NCBI RefSeq assembly: GCF_016748675.1
Contig: NZ_CP051534.1
Span: 1,426,001 to 1,490,000 of the forward strand
Length of the DNA: 64,000 bases
From: Helicobacter pylori
GTDB lineage: Bacteria; Campylobacterota; Campylobacteria; Campylobacterales; Helicobacteraceae
Reading direction: 5' to 3'
Part shown: positions 46,864 through 55,182 of the stretch, one piece after another
How the letters are laid out: every line of letters starts with the position of its first letter
How positions within the stretch are numbered: position 1 is the stretch's first letter
The notes under the pieces: generated by a model
What the model was told of the DNA's origin: nothing
Databases searched by the model: none
The model's input: the letters and a program-made list of their open reading frames with translations, nothing else
Translations under genes and position numbers: made by a program

Positions 46864-46976
46864 TATAATGTTTGAGTATTTGCTATGATTTTTTCTCATA
46901 GAAGTCTCCTAGACAAACTTTACCCCCTAATCTCTAGTGGAATAAAAATTAGGGGGTGGGTGTTATTTTATCCTAA
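46864..46976 (+). ncRNA. Small RNA candidate 1
   Basis: TATAAT at 46864-46869 predicts a start near 46876. The RNA would have a 5' hairpin CTATGA/TCATAG (46883-46901) with a U-rich loop and end in a hairpin CCCCCTAAT/ATTAGGGGG (46923-46956) followed by a U-rich tail, ~100 nt in all. The last 58 bases are identical to unit 2. Confidence 0.65.
46919..46976 (+). repeat. 58-bp perfect direct repeat, copy 1
   Basis: Identical to 47220-47277; contains the shared terminator-like hairpin. Spacing is 301 bases. Confidence 0.92.
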
Positions 46977-47159
46977 TCTTAAAAAAACGATTTTTATAAA
47001 AGCTTTAAATCACTAATTTAAAATCATATTAAAAAACTTCACAAGAAATAAAAAGCACTTCACCTTAAAGGAAACCCCTTAAATAGGGGAAACCTTTGGT
47101 TTTAATGGGTTTTTTTAACAACGATTTTAACCCTATACTTAAAAAAAGGTATTTTTAAG

Positions 47160-47277
47160 TATAATACAACCAAAGGTTTTTTACCATGTTTTTTGGACAT
47201 AGTAATCCTTTGAAGGTGATTTACCCCCTAATCTCTAGTGGAATAAAAATTAGGGGGTGGGTGTTATTTTATCCTAA
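47160..47277 (+). ncRNA. Small RNA candidate 2
   Basis: TATAAT at 47160-47165 predicts a start near 47172. A 5' stem CAAAGG/CCTTTG (47171-47212) encloses a U-rich loop, then the same 3' hairpin CCCCCTAAT/ATTAGGGGG (47224-47257). The upstream promoter also resembles that of unit 1 (ATTTTTA-GTATAAT). Same architecture but different 5' sequence, suggesting different targets or partners. Confidence 0.65.
47220..47277 (+). repeat. 58-bp perfect direct repeat, copy 2
   Basis: Identical to 46919-46976. Confidence 0.92.
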
Positions 47278-47531
47278 CCCTTAAAACAAGCAAGAACAAT
47301 CAAGTGCAATTTAAAGATTAAAAAGCCAACTCAGCGTAAAAAATGACCAATAAAATTATTTTTAAATCTATATAGTGGAAAAAAGACTTATTTTGGTTAT
47401 AAAAAACGGCTCTTGTGTTAAAAGGATGGTTAAAAGATGAAAAAAGCGAGTAAGCTTTTAAGAAATCTTGATTTGTTCTAATTTTTGAGTTATAATGCTT
47501 CTACATTATAAGGGCTTCAGTAGCCCACTTT

Positions 47532-48215
47532 TTACAAACTACTTAAATCTTCAAAATCTTTATTCTCAATGCTTTTAATCAAATCATCTAAAAATAGAGT
47601 GATTTTGTTAGGTTCAATACCAATCACTAAAATTCTGTCCATTGGAATGTTTTCTGTTTTCCCATTGAATGGTGTGGCTATTCGTGGGCGGTTGTTCGGT
47701 TGGATTTTGAGTAAATTTTCCCAATGATACGCGCGATTTCTAATCGTCCATAGCAAGTTTAAAGCAATATGGGCTTTAATATAATTGTAAAGAAGGCGTT
47801 TTTTGCCTTTAATAAGCAAAGTATCCTTATTTTCGTGATAATAAGCTCTAAAACGATATGCTCTCAAATCTAGCACGACCCTCTCTAACTTATAACAAAA
47901 AATAAGCTTAATCACTGCCCCTAAAGACATTTTAGATAAGATTAAAGAATGCGTGATTTCTTTTTTCTTTTCTTTTAACTCTTTGATCAAAGGGGTTAAA
48001 GCGCTTTCATTAAACACCCATTCGCTCCCTTTCATTTGAGTCAAGCAATAGTCTAAAGCGTTGCGTAAATAAATTTCTAAGCTAGAGATTTTAGGCGTGA
48101 TGAAAGAAATGAGTTTTAAATTTTCTTTGTATTGCTCTAGGCTGTTATAAGTATCTAATCTGTCTTTGGACAGAATGAGCGTAATATCATTCTTAAAATC
48201 TTGTAAATCTTGCAT
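47532..48215 (-). CDS. Abi-like (AbiD/AbiF, Abi_2-type) HEPN protein, candidate RNase
   Basis: A 227-residue protein. SSLEIYLRNALDYCLTQMKG (~44-62) followed by SEWVF matches the N-terminal Abi pattern (LE-LRNAI-L-WW). IRNRAYHWENLL (~158-169) is the HEPN RNase motif: R159, N160, H164 give Rx4H. HEPN Abi proteins are abortive-infection or toxin RNases, some with a structured RNA beside them. The gene is convergent with two small-RNA candidates and lies beside three R-M or ATPase genes. It is more AT-rich than nusA upstream. RNase activity is inferred. Confidence 0.78.
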   Translation of the reverse strand: MQDLQDFKNDITLILSKDRLDTYNSLEQYKENLKLISFITPKISSLEIYLRNALDYCLTQMKGSEWVFNESALTPLIKELKEKKKEITHSLILSKMSLGAVIKLIFCYKLERVVLDLRAYRFRAYYHENKDTLLIKGKKRLLYNYIKAHIALNLLWTIRNRAYHWENLLKIQPNNRPRIATPFNGKTENIPMDRILVIGIEPNKITLFLDDLIKSIENKDFEDLSSL

Positions 48216-48271
48216 AGTATTTTCTTAAAGTCCTTTTGATTAAGGACTCAATAAGTTTCACAGAAATCATT

Positions 48272-49459
48272 TCAATTCTTAAACAAAGACTCTAAAGCTT
48301 CTACCCCTACTTTTGGCGTTTCTTTTTCGTTTTCATTTTCTGCGTTTTCTTTGACGCTAGGAATGGTTTCAAACTCTATGTGATAGCCTGTAAGCATGGA
48401 CGCTAAGCACACATTCACCCCGCCTTTACCGATAGCCTTAGATTTTTCAATGTCTAATAAACGCACTTTAGCCTTTTGCAAATGGTTATTGACAATAAAA
48501 CGCTCTTGAATGGATTCTTTTTCTTCAGCATTCAATTCTTCTATAGGGATTTTTTTAACCTCAACGCTTAAAATTTTGGCTGGAGCGAGTGCTAAAGTGA
48601 TATAAATTTCAGGCACATTAGAATACTCTATGCAATCAATGTTTTCTTTATTCAATTCGTTACTGATCGCATTAATGCGCACGCCCTTAACCCCCACAGC
48701 CGCACCTATGGGATCAATCCTAGCGTTATGGGAAAAAAAGCTCACTTTCGCTCTGTTGCCTGGGATTCGCGCGCAATGGATGATTTCAATTTCTTTATCT
48801 TTAATTTCAGGGACTTCTAATTCCAACAAAGCTTCAAGCATTTTAGGGGTGGTGCGGCTCAGCTCTAATAGTAAGCCTTTTTTCGTGCGTTTGACTTGCG
48901 TTAAAACCGCTTTAATGCTATCGCCCACTTTAAAACTCTCGCCTTTGATGCGATGGCGCATGGAAAGAACGCCTTGAAATTGCTGCTCAATCTCAATAAA
49001 AGTGTTTTGATTATGATCCACTAAAATCACTTGCCCCATTAAAACGCTGTTAAGACGCTTTTGAAACGCTTCAAAGTGGCTGTCTTCTAACGCTTTTTCT
49101 AGTTGGTATTGCAAATCTTTAAAAAGGCGGTTGATCGCCCCTTGCTTCATGCTCTCCAAACTCAAGCTGTAAGACAATTCGTCCTTAATCTTAACGCTTG
49201 GATCCATTTCTTTGGCTTTAGACAGGCTGATGTATTTAGAAGGATCGTTAATTAACCTTTCATCATCATCTTCTAAAACTTCCACCAACTGGATAAGCTG
49301 GAGCTGCTTGTTTTCTTCAACCACCGAGTAGCGCGCTAGGGGGTCTAACTCGTTTTGCGCCATTTTTAACAAACAGCCTTGAATCACTTTTGAAATCATC
49401 TCTTTAGGCAAATTTTTTTCATACGCAATGCATTCTATAAGGTCGCTGATTTTTTCCAT
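48272..49459 (-). CDS. nusA: Transcription termination/antitermination factor NusA
   Basis: A 395-residue protein with NusA N-terminal domain, an S1 domain (MGQVILVDHNQNTFIE...), and two KH domains (VRINAISNELNKENIDCIEY; KAIGKGGVNVCLASML). It modulates RNA polymerase pausing and termination. It lacks the C-terminal acidic repeats of E. coli NusA, as usual outside gamma-proteobacteria. A short acidic tail (ENENEKE) is present. Confidence 0.96.
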   Translation of the reverse strand: MEKISDLIECIAYEKNLPKEMISKVIQGCLLKMAQNELDPLARYSVVEENKQLQLIQLVEVLEDDDERLINDPSKYISLSKAKEMDPSVKIKDELSYSLSLESMKQGAINRLFKDLQYQLEKALEDSHFEAFQKRLNSVLMGQVILVDHNQNTFIEIEQQFQGVLSMRHRIKGESFKVGDSIKAVLTQVKRTKKGLLLELSRTTPKMLEALLELEVPEIKDKEIEIIHCARIPGNRAKVSFFSHNARIDPIGAAVGVKGVRINAISNELNKENIDCIEYSNVPEIYITLALAPAKILSVEVKKIPIEELNAEEKESIQERFIVNNHLQKAKVRLLDIEKSKAIGKGGVNVCLASMLTGYHIEFETIPSVKENAENENEKETPKVGVEALESLFKN

Positions 49460-49554
49460 TCTTAAGTTCCTTTAAATTTATTTTTTATCGTTTTCTATCA
49501 TTCTCTATTGTGGGGGAGCGGCGCGTTTAAAAGAAATTTTATTATAGCGAATTT

Positions 49555-50727
49555 TTAAGCCTTGTTAAGGATTTCTTTTAAAACCAGAGCGATTTTTTCC
49601 AAATCTTTTTCATTCAGGCTAAAGACTTCAAAGCACACAAATGCACATGAAATTCTTGTAATAACGCCTTTTTGGAAAAGCTTTAAATAAAGTTTCTCGC
49701 AATCTAGAGTGCGGGTGTTTTTGGGCTGGATTTTCACGCAAAAGGATTCTAATTCTTTGTTGGGCAAATTCCCTATTTTAGAAAAGCTAGAGGCGATGCT
49801 CACATTCAATTCTAAAGGCTTTAAAAGGGCGTAGAGTTTCAAGGCTTTTTGCAATAAGGCGTCTTTAGTTTGGTTTAGTAGTGCATGAATGGTGGTTTCT
49901 TCTTGATGATTGACCCATGCGTTTAGGCTGCAAAAAAGCAAGGTGAGCGTGATTTTATCCACCCTCAAGGCTCTATAAAGGGGGTGGTTTTTTAAGGTTT
50001 CAACCCATTCTTTTTGCCCCATAATAATGCCCGCTTGCACGCTGTTAAAGCATTTATCCGCGCTAAAGCTTAAAAGCGATGGTTTTAGAGTTAAAATTTC
50101 TTCTAAAGCCGTTCTGTTTAATAAATCCACATCCCCTAAATTGTAATAATCTATCAAACCATGCTCTTTGGCTAGGGCTTGCAAATCTTTAAAAGGCGTG
50201 TCTTTTTGAAAAGTGGGGTTGTGGGTTTTGAATAGCATTTTGCTGTTTTCATTCAAGGCTAAGCGGTAATCCCTTAAATAAGCGCGATTGGTATTCCCCA
50301 CTAAATGCAACCTAGCCCCACTATTTAATAAAATATCTTTAAGGTTAAAATTCCCCCCCACTAATTCGCCATAAGAAACAACGATTTCTTTTTCTTGCGC
50401 TAAAGCGTTAGCGATGAGAAATACCGCACTGGTGTTGTTATTGACAATCAAAACCTCTTCAGTGCCAAAACACGCCTTAAAAAGCTGTTTTAAAGGGGTT
50501 AAGCGGTTCTTTTTTTTAGCGGTGTTGAGATCGCATTCTAAATCAATGGGTTGGGTTAAAACTTCTTTTAAATAAGGCTCAATCTTTTCATAAAATTGCG
50601 GGCTAAAAAACGATCGCCCATGGTTTTCATCAAAAACGCTCGTGCTCGCATTGATGATTTTTTGATAAGGGCTTTTTAAAAGATCCGGGGTTATTTCAAG
50701 CGTTTCTTTAGTCGTGATGTTAGCCAT
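49555..50727 (-). CDS. selA: SelA-like PLP-dependent protein
   Basis: A 390-residue homologue of selenocysteine synthase. The PLP lysine is in [17 protein letters not shown], equivalent to SGDKLLGGPQAG of true SelA. Normal SelA is ~450 residues and decameric; this one is shorter and has changes in the motif. H. pylori is not known to have a full selenocysteine system, so the real substrate is open. The gene is named by homology only. Confidence 0.82.
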   Translation of the reverse strand: MANITTKETLEITPDLLKSPYQKIINASTSVFDENHGRSFFSPQFYEKIEPYLKEVLTQPIDLECDLNTAKKKNRLTPLKQLFKACFGTEEVLIVNNNTSAVFLIANALAQEKEIVVSYGELVGGNFNLKDILLNSGARLHLVGNTNRAYLRDYRLALNENSKMLFKTHNPTFQKDTPFKDLQALAKEHGLIDYYNLGDVDLLNRTALEEILTLKPSLLSFSADKCFNSVQAGIIMGQKEWVETLKNHPLYRALRVDKITLTLLFCSLNAWVNHQEETTIHALLNQTKDALLQKALKLYALLKPLELNVSIASSFSKIGNLPNKELESFCVKIQPKNTRTLDCEKLYLKLFQKGVITRISCAFVCFEVFSLNEKDLEKIALVLKEILNKA

Positions 50728-50952
50728 GATGAGCGCGTTTGATTCCTTTTTTGAGAGTTAAATAAAGCGTTATCTTAAACTAAACCCGCTAAATTTTTGA
50801 TAAAACTACTTTTTTAAAATCCTTAAGAGCATCTTAATGAGTTTATTGAGCGAGCGGAACTTTTTCCATAGAGTTTGGCGGTTTCTATAGGGCTTTTTCA
50901 TGTCCATTTCCATCTTCAAAATTCAAAAAGAAACCCTAAGATTTCTTTAATT

Positions 50953-53586
50953 TTAGAACTGATAGGATATCTCAAAACGCGCGTTAAATCCAGGGGCCGG
51001 GAGCGCCATGCGTTTATTTTTAGGGATCATATCGCTTGCTGGAGCGTCCGCGCTCGCTTGCCACACCGAAGCCTGGCTGACATATTGCTTGTTTAAGATA
51101 TTGTTAAACACGGCTGAAATCCTTAAACCCTGCCATTTTTTAGAAGTGGGGGTCCAGTTGATGAAGACATTATGTACGCCATACCCGGGTTTATGGATTT
51201 TCATCAAGCCGTATTGAGGGTAGTAGATAGAATAACCTTCATAAAACATGTTAGTCACAAAGCGTGAGAGCCAAGTTAAAGTAAGCCCCCATTTGTGGAT
51301 ATTGTAATCGGCTTTTAGGATAAACACATTCCCAGTCGTGGCAGCTAAAGCGTAAGTATCGGCTAATAAATGCCCCCTAGCCGTTGGCCAAGAGCGAGCC
51401 ACTGAAAAAGTCCCTACGAAATTTTTATATTGCACATTCCCTGAAACTTCATAACCATAAATATTAATGGTTTCGGGTAAATTCCCTGACATGTTTTTTG
51501 CGGTCGCGTTACCCCCACCATTTTTAGAAGTGTCTTGCCCGTAGCTGTTGATGAAATTATTGATGACTTGATAGAACGCTGCCCCGCGCACATTGAAATA
51601 CTTGCTGTTGTAATCCACATTGAATTCCACATTTTGACCAATTGATGGGCGCAAATTCCTTTGATAAATCACCGTGGGATCGCGCATCAAGACGCCATCG
51701 CCAGGCAAAGCCCCCTTAGTTACATACGCATAGCTCACTTTCAATCCAATGCTTTCAATGGGGTTATAAAGCACGGTCGCAGAAGGCGAAAAGCCAGAAG
51801 TTACATGCGTGCGGCCGTTTTTGTCTAACAAGGTGTAAATATCATAACGAGTTCCCGCACCCACGATCACATTGCTTAAAATATTGTAGTTCGCTTGCAT
51901 AAACCCTCCGATGATATTCCCAATCGCATGCGAATTTTGGGGCATGTTACGATAGAGCGGGTTAGGCGTGTTTAGATTTTGGGGGTATTGAGAGCTTTGA
52001 TCGGTGTAATAATGGCGGTAAGGCAAGCCCGGCCCATTAGGGTCGTTAGGGTCAATGTTGTTTTTATAATAGCCGTTTTTGCCTTTATCCAATCCAGAAA
52101 AAACGCTCAGGTTTTGATAAATCATGCCGTATTCAAACACATTCCCATAATCTTCGCTAATGGGGTGGGTTACTTTAACATTAACGCCTGAGTTGATTAA
52201 GAAAATCCTTCTGGCTAAAGTCCCCTCAGCGTCCGCATTCCCTAATGTCCAATCGTTTGCGCTAGGGTTTTGAGCGTTAGGGGGGGTCATGTCATAATCA
52301 GGATTTTTAGGAACAAGCCCATGATAGACATTCGTGCTTGTAGAAATAGCGTTAAGCTGCCCATACCCTGCTTGCACCCCTCCACTAGAATCGCTATCCC
52401 CTTGCCAATTAATAGAGTTAGGCGCACCATAGCCTATTTGATACCCTCCATTAGAAGGCCTAATAGCCCCTTGCGTGCATTGGCTGATATTGTCCGGGTT
52501 GTTACACCAATCTTTCACTTCAGGGATGTAATCTGGGTTAGCCGGCTCGTTAGAATTGTAAGCGAAAGGATTCACCACAGGGTTATAATCGCCCCCCCTT
52601 ACCCCTAAAAAGGCGGTGGATTCAACGCGCGGCTGACTAAAACTAGTGCCTCCATCATGCTTGTATTTTAGGCTCAAATTGTGGTTGAAGTTGATCGTAT
52701 GGGCTAATTCTTTCCCAAAGTCAATCACAAAAGGTGCTGGCTGGCTTCCTGGGTCGTTGGCTTTAGAGAGGGCTGAAGTGGTGTTAGGGCGTAAAAGCCT
52801 GGTGGAATTTTCCCTTGTCATGTTGTAGCTTAAGCTGATGGTATCCGTGTCGTTGATATAGCCATTGACTTTACCTAAAACGCTATTGACTTCACTGGGA
52901 GTCCCTACGCCAATGTCGCTATTGCTCGGATCTTGCAAGTCAAAAGTAGGGTGGAAGAGATCCCTAAAGGCGTTGTTCCCGTCTCTGTAGTAAAAAATAT
53001 TTTGATGGTTGTAATAAGCGAGTATATCCCAATTCTTCCCACGATAGGCTGCAGTAGCGTTCATGCGATACCCGAAGTTGGTATAAAAGCCCGCTTCCGC
53101 TTTAGCCCCATAAGTTTGATTCTTTCTTAAGAAGTCGTTAGCGTCAATCGTGGTGAAAGACAATTTACCCGCAACCGCACCTGGACCTGCTGAAGCGTTC
53201 GCTGCCCCCTTAATCACTTCCACTTCTTTAATCATGTTAGGATCGATCACGGTGTTAGCGTCATGGTGGAAAATGTTACCATTTTGAGCGACGCCATCTA
53301 TCGTTACCCTTAAGAGACGGCTCTCAATCCCCCTAACATAGATTTTTTGCGCCATTAAGCCCCCACTGGCCACATTCACATCCGCTCTAGTCCTAAAAAT
53401 ATCACGGATTTGGTTGCTTTGGCGTTGTTGGAGCTCTTTCCTGTTAATATACATTTTATTGTTGTATTCAAAAGTCCTTTCACCCTTAGTGGTTACCTTA
53501 CCCAAAGTGTGGGTATTTTCTTGAGCTTGCAAACTGCTAGCGACAATACAAGAGACAAACACGATACGAAATTGATTTCTAAGCAT
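50953..53586 (-). CDS. frpB4: TonB-dependent outer-membrane receptor FrpB4 (nickel/iron)
   Basis: An 877-residue receptor with a signal peptide (FVSCIVASSLQAQ), an N-terminal plug (RQSNQIRDIFRTRADVNVAS; VRGIESRLLRVTIDGVAQN) and a 22-strand barrel ending in FNARFEISYQF. FrpB4 imports nickel in a TonB/ExbBD-dependent way and is repressed by NikR. A palindromic AT-rich element at 53647-53674 upstream is a candidate operator. A truncated paralogue lies upstream. The frame is intact. Confidence 0.9.
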   Translation of the reverse strand: MLRNQFRIVFVSCIVASSLQAQENTHTLGKVTTKGERTFEYNNKMYINRKELQQRQSNQIRDIFRTRADVNVASGGLMAQKIYVRGIESRLLRVTIDGVAQNGNIFHHDANTVIDPNMIKEVEVIKGAANASAGPGAVAGKLSFTTIDANDFLRKNQTYGAKAEAGFYTNFGYRMNATAAYRGKNWDILAYYNHQNIFYYRDGNNAFRDLFHPTFDLQDPSNSDIGVGTPSEVNSVLGKVNGYINDTDTISLSYNMTRENSTRLLRPNTTSALSKANDPGSQPAPFVIDFGKELAHTINFNHNLSLKYKHDGGTSFSQPRVESTAFLGVRGGDYNPVVNPFAYNSNEPANPDYIPEVKDWCNNPDNISQCTQGAIRPSNGGYQIGYGAPNSINWQGDSDSSGGVQAGYGQLNAISTSTNVYHGLVPKNPDYDMTPPNAQNPSANDWTLGNADAEGTLARRIFLINSGVNVKVTHPISEDYGNVFEYGMIYQNLSVFSGLDKGKNGYYKNNIDPNDPNGPGLPYRHYYTDQSSQYPQNLNTPNPLYRNMPQNSHAIGNIIGGFMQANYNILSNVIVGAGTRYDIYTLLDKNGRTHVTSGFSPSATVLYNPIESIGLKVSYAYVTKGALPGDGVLMRDPTVIYQRNLRPSIGQNVEFNVDYNSKYFNVRGAAFYQVINNFINSYGQDTSKNGGGNATAKNMSGNLPETINIYGYEVSGNVQYKNFVGTFSVARSWPTARGHLLADTYALAATTGNVFILKADYNIHKWGLTLTWLSRFVTNMFYEGYSIYYPQYGLMKIHKPGYGVHNVFINWTPTSKKWQGLRISAVFNNILNKQYVSQASVWQASADAPASDMIPKNKRMALPAPGFNARFEISYQF

Positions 53587-53646
53587 TTCTTTTAGCCTTT
53601 TTATTTACTTTCTTCTAAAAATTTAGTCAAGTTTTAAACCTAAGGT

Positions 53647-53674
53647 TATTATTACATTATTCTATTTAATAATA
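53647..53674 (-). promoter_or_regulatory. Candidate NikR operator upstream of frpB4
   Basis: TATTATT (53647-53653) and AATAATA (53668-53674) form an inverted repeat resembling the H. pylori NikR half-sites, but the spacing is 14 rather than the usual ~11 bases. Position 60-90 bases before the gene fits repression. Confidence 0.4.
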
Positions 53675-53754
53675 CCTTAAATTTGTTTTAGGATTAAGAA
53701 AATACCAAGAAAAATGTGATTGAATAAAGTTTTAGCATTTTATTGAGCGACTGA

Positions 53755-54081
53755 TTACTGAGCGACCGAATCGATCACTATGCGTGAAGAAGCGTTGCTG
53801 ATCCCTCTTAAAAAAGTTTGAGAAGACACATTGATTTCAGCGTTTTGGCGGAAAATATCGCTTGGCTGGTTGCTTTGACGCTCTTCTAAATCATGGCGTT
53901 TGATAATGATGGTATTCCCCCATTGAAAGGGTCTATAAGCGTGCTTTTTTTTAATGACAAAATGAGGTTCTAAATCTAAAAATTGCACGTAACTGGGAAA
54001 ATATAAAGGCTCTAATAAAGGGTTTATGGGGTGCGCTTTTAAAACCATAAGGAGGAAAAAGAGGCTAAAAATTGGTTTCAT
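53755..54081 (-). pseudogene. Truncated FrpB-like TonB-dependent receptor (plug fragment)
   Basis: A 108-residue frame with a signal-like start (IFSLFFLLMVLKAHP) and the plug segment EERQSNQPSDIFRQNAEINV, then SSRIVIDSVAQ and a stop. This matches the frpB4 plug (RQSNQIRDIFRTRADVNV, IDGVAQ) but no barrel follows. It overlaps folB by 17 bases. It is either a gene remnant after duplication or a short retained plug. Confidence 0.7.
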
Positions 54082-54418
54082 AGTAAATTTTCACGCTCGC
54101 CCCCACTTGAGAATTGGGAGAAATTTCTAACTTGCTGATTTTCAAATAAAGCTCAGAGATTTCACTATAGCACGTTTTTAAAACATGGCTTAAATCTTTC
54201 AAGGCGTCTTCAATGAGAAGGTATTGTTTTTCTTGCATCATCTTTTGAATAAGCTCTTGGATTTCCATGTAGTCTAAATAAGTCTTATTGGGTAATTGCG
54301 TGTAGAAAAGATCCAAATCCACGCTTATTTTTTGGGGTTTTAAGCGTTCAAACTCTAAAATCCCCAAAATCGTTTCAAACACGAAGTTATGGATATGGAC
54401 GCCTTGTTTAGTTTTCAT
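54065..54418 (-). CDS. folB: Dihydroneopterin aldolase
   Basis: A 117-residue FolB-type protein (VHIHNFVFETILGILEFER, EDALKDLSHVL, LEISPNSQVGASVKIYYE). It makes hydroxymethyl-dihydropterin for folate. It overlaps plsY by 4 bases (ATGA). Length is typical. Confidence 0.9.
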   Translation of the reverse strand: MKTKQGVHIHNFVFETILGILEFERLKPQKISVDLDLFYTQLPNKTYLDYMEIQELIQKMMQEKQYLLIEDALKDLSHVLKTCYSEISELYLKISKLEISPNSQVGASVKIYYETNF

Positions 54419-55077
54419 AAGACTTTCTTTTCCTTACCGGCTAATAAATTAAAAATATTGCCTGCATGCTTGATAAGGGTAAAAATAAAAATAAGCACCA
54501 TCGGCGTTTGCGTGCCGACTTCTTTAAGGATATTGACACTGTCTGGGATATGCATATAAGGCACAAAAAAGATAAGAACAGTCGCTGTGCCTACCCCTAG
54601 AATGCTAGCGAGTGAAGAGATTTTAAGCACCTTACCCACAAAAAACCACACCGTCAAGCCGATGAGACTTTCAATAGGAATGAGCAACACCACAGAGCCC
54701 ATGATCGTAGAAACGCCCTTGCCTCCATTGAAATTTAAAAAAGGCGAATAACAATGCCCTAAAATACTAGCGATAGCGACCATCCATTGCAAACTATAAT
54801 CCAACCCAAACAATTTGCTTAAAAACACCGCAAACATGCCTTTGAATAGATCCAAGATTAAGACTAATAAGGCCATTTGTTTGGCGTTACTCACGCCCTT
54901 ACTTTGTAAAGCGCGCAAGACATTCGTTGCGCCAATGCCGCCCGATCCGATTTTAGTAATATCCATGCCGTAAAAGATTTTCATTAACGCATAGCCAAAA
55001 GGAATCCCCCCAATCAAATAACCCAAAAGGGTGAAAATCACATTGATATTGGTTAGGAAGTTTAAAACGCTCTCCAT
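54415..55077 (-). CDS. plsY: Glycerol-3-phosphate acyltransferase PlsY
   Basis: A 220-residue membrane enzyme with the PlsY loops GGIPFGY, GSGGIGATNVLRAL and FNGGKGVST. It acylates glycerol-3-phosphate using acyl-phosphate, starting phospholipid synthesis. The start is set at ATG 55077, because a minus-strand TATAAT at 55106-55111 would start transcription downstream of the longer frame beginning at 55203. Confidence 0.94.
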   Translation of the reverse strand: MESVLNFLTNINVIFTLLGYLIGGIPFGYALMKIFYGMDITKIGSGGIGATNVLRALQSKGVSNAKQMALLVLILDLFKGMFAVFLSKLFGLDYSLQWMVAIASILGHCYSPFLNFNGGKGVSTIMGSVVLLIPIESLIGLTVWFFVGKVLKISSLASILGVGTATVLIFFVPYMHIPDSVNILKEVGTQTPMVLIFIFTLIKHAGNIFNLLAGKEKKVL

Positions 55078-55105
55078 AAATACCCTTTCAAATAAAATAG
55101 CGATC

Positions 55106-55111
55106 ATTATA
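55106..55111 (-). promoter_or_regulatory. plsY -10 box
   Basis: TATAAT on the minus strand, predicted start ~55099, 22 bases before the ATG. Confidence 0.5.
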
Positions 55112-55150
55112 ACATGTTGCTTTTTAAGTGAAAGCGTTAAGTTGTTAGGG

Positions 55151-55156
55151 TATAGT
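55151..55156 (+). promoter_or_regulatory. ccoG -10 box
   Basis: TATAGT, predicted start ~55163; AGGAT at 55172-55176 precedes the ATG at 55183. Confidence 0.4.
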
Positions 55157-55182
55157 GGCTTAAAAATTTTAGGATATTGAGA

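Larger units (their letters stand above)
46749..47531. other. 783-bp non-coding region with tandem small-RNA units
   Basis: No protein gene is supported. It holds a terminator (46781-46799), two promoter-hairpin-terminator units with an identical 58-bp 3' part, an extra hairpin CCCCT/AGGGG near 47084-47098, and a further TATAAT (47491-47496) followed by a GGGC/GCCC hairpin with T5 at 47512-47531. Confidence 0.7.

Noticed and set aside
50875-51096. Open frame in the selA-frpB4 gap
   Set aside because: It mostly overlaps the frpB4 3' end on the other strand and has no recognisable features.
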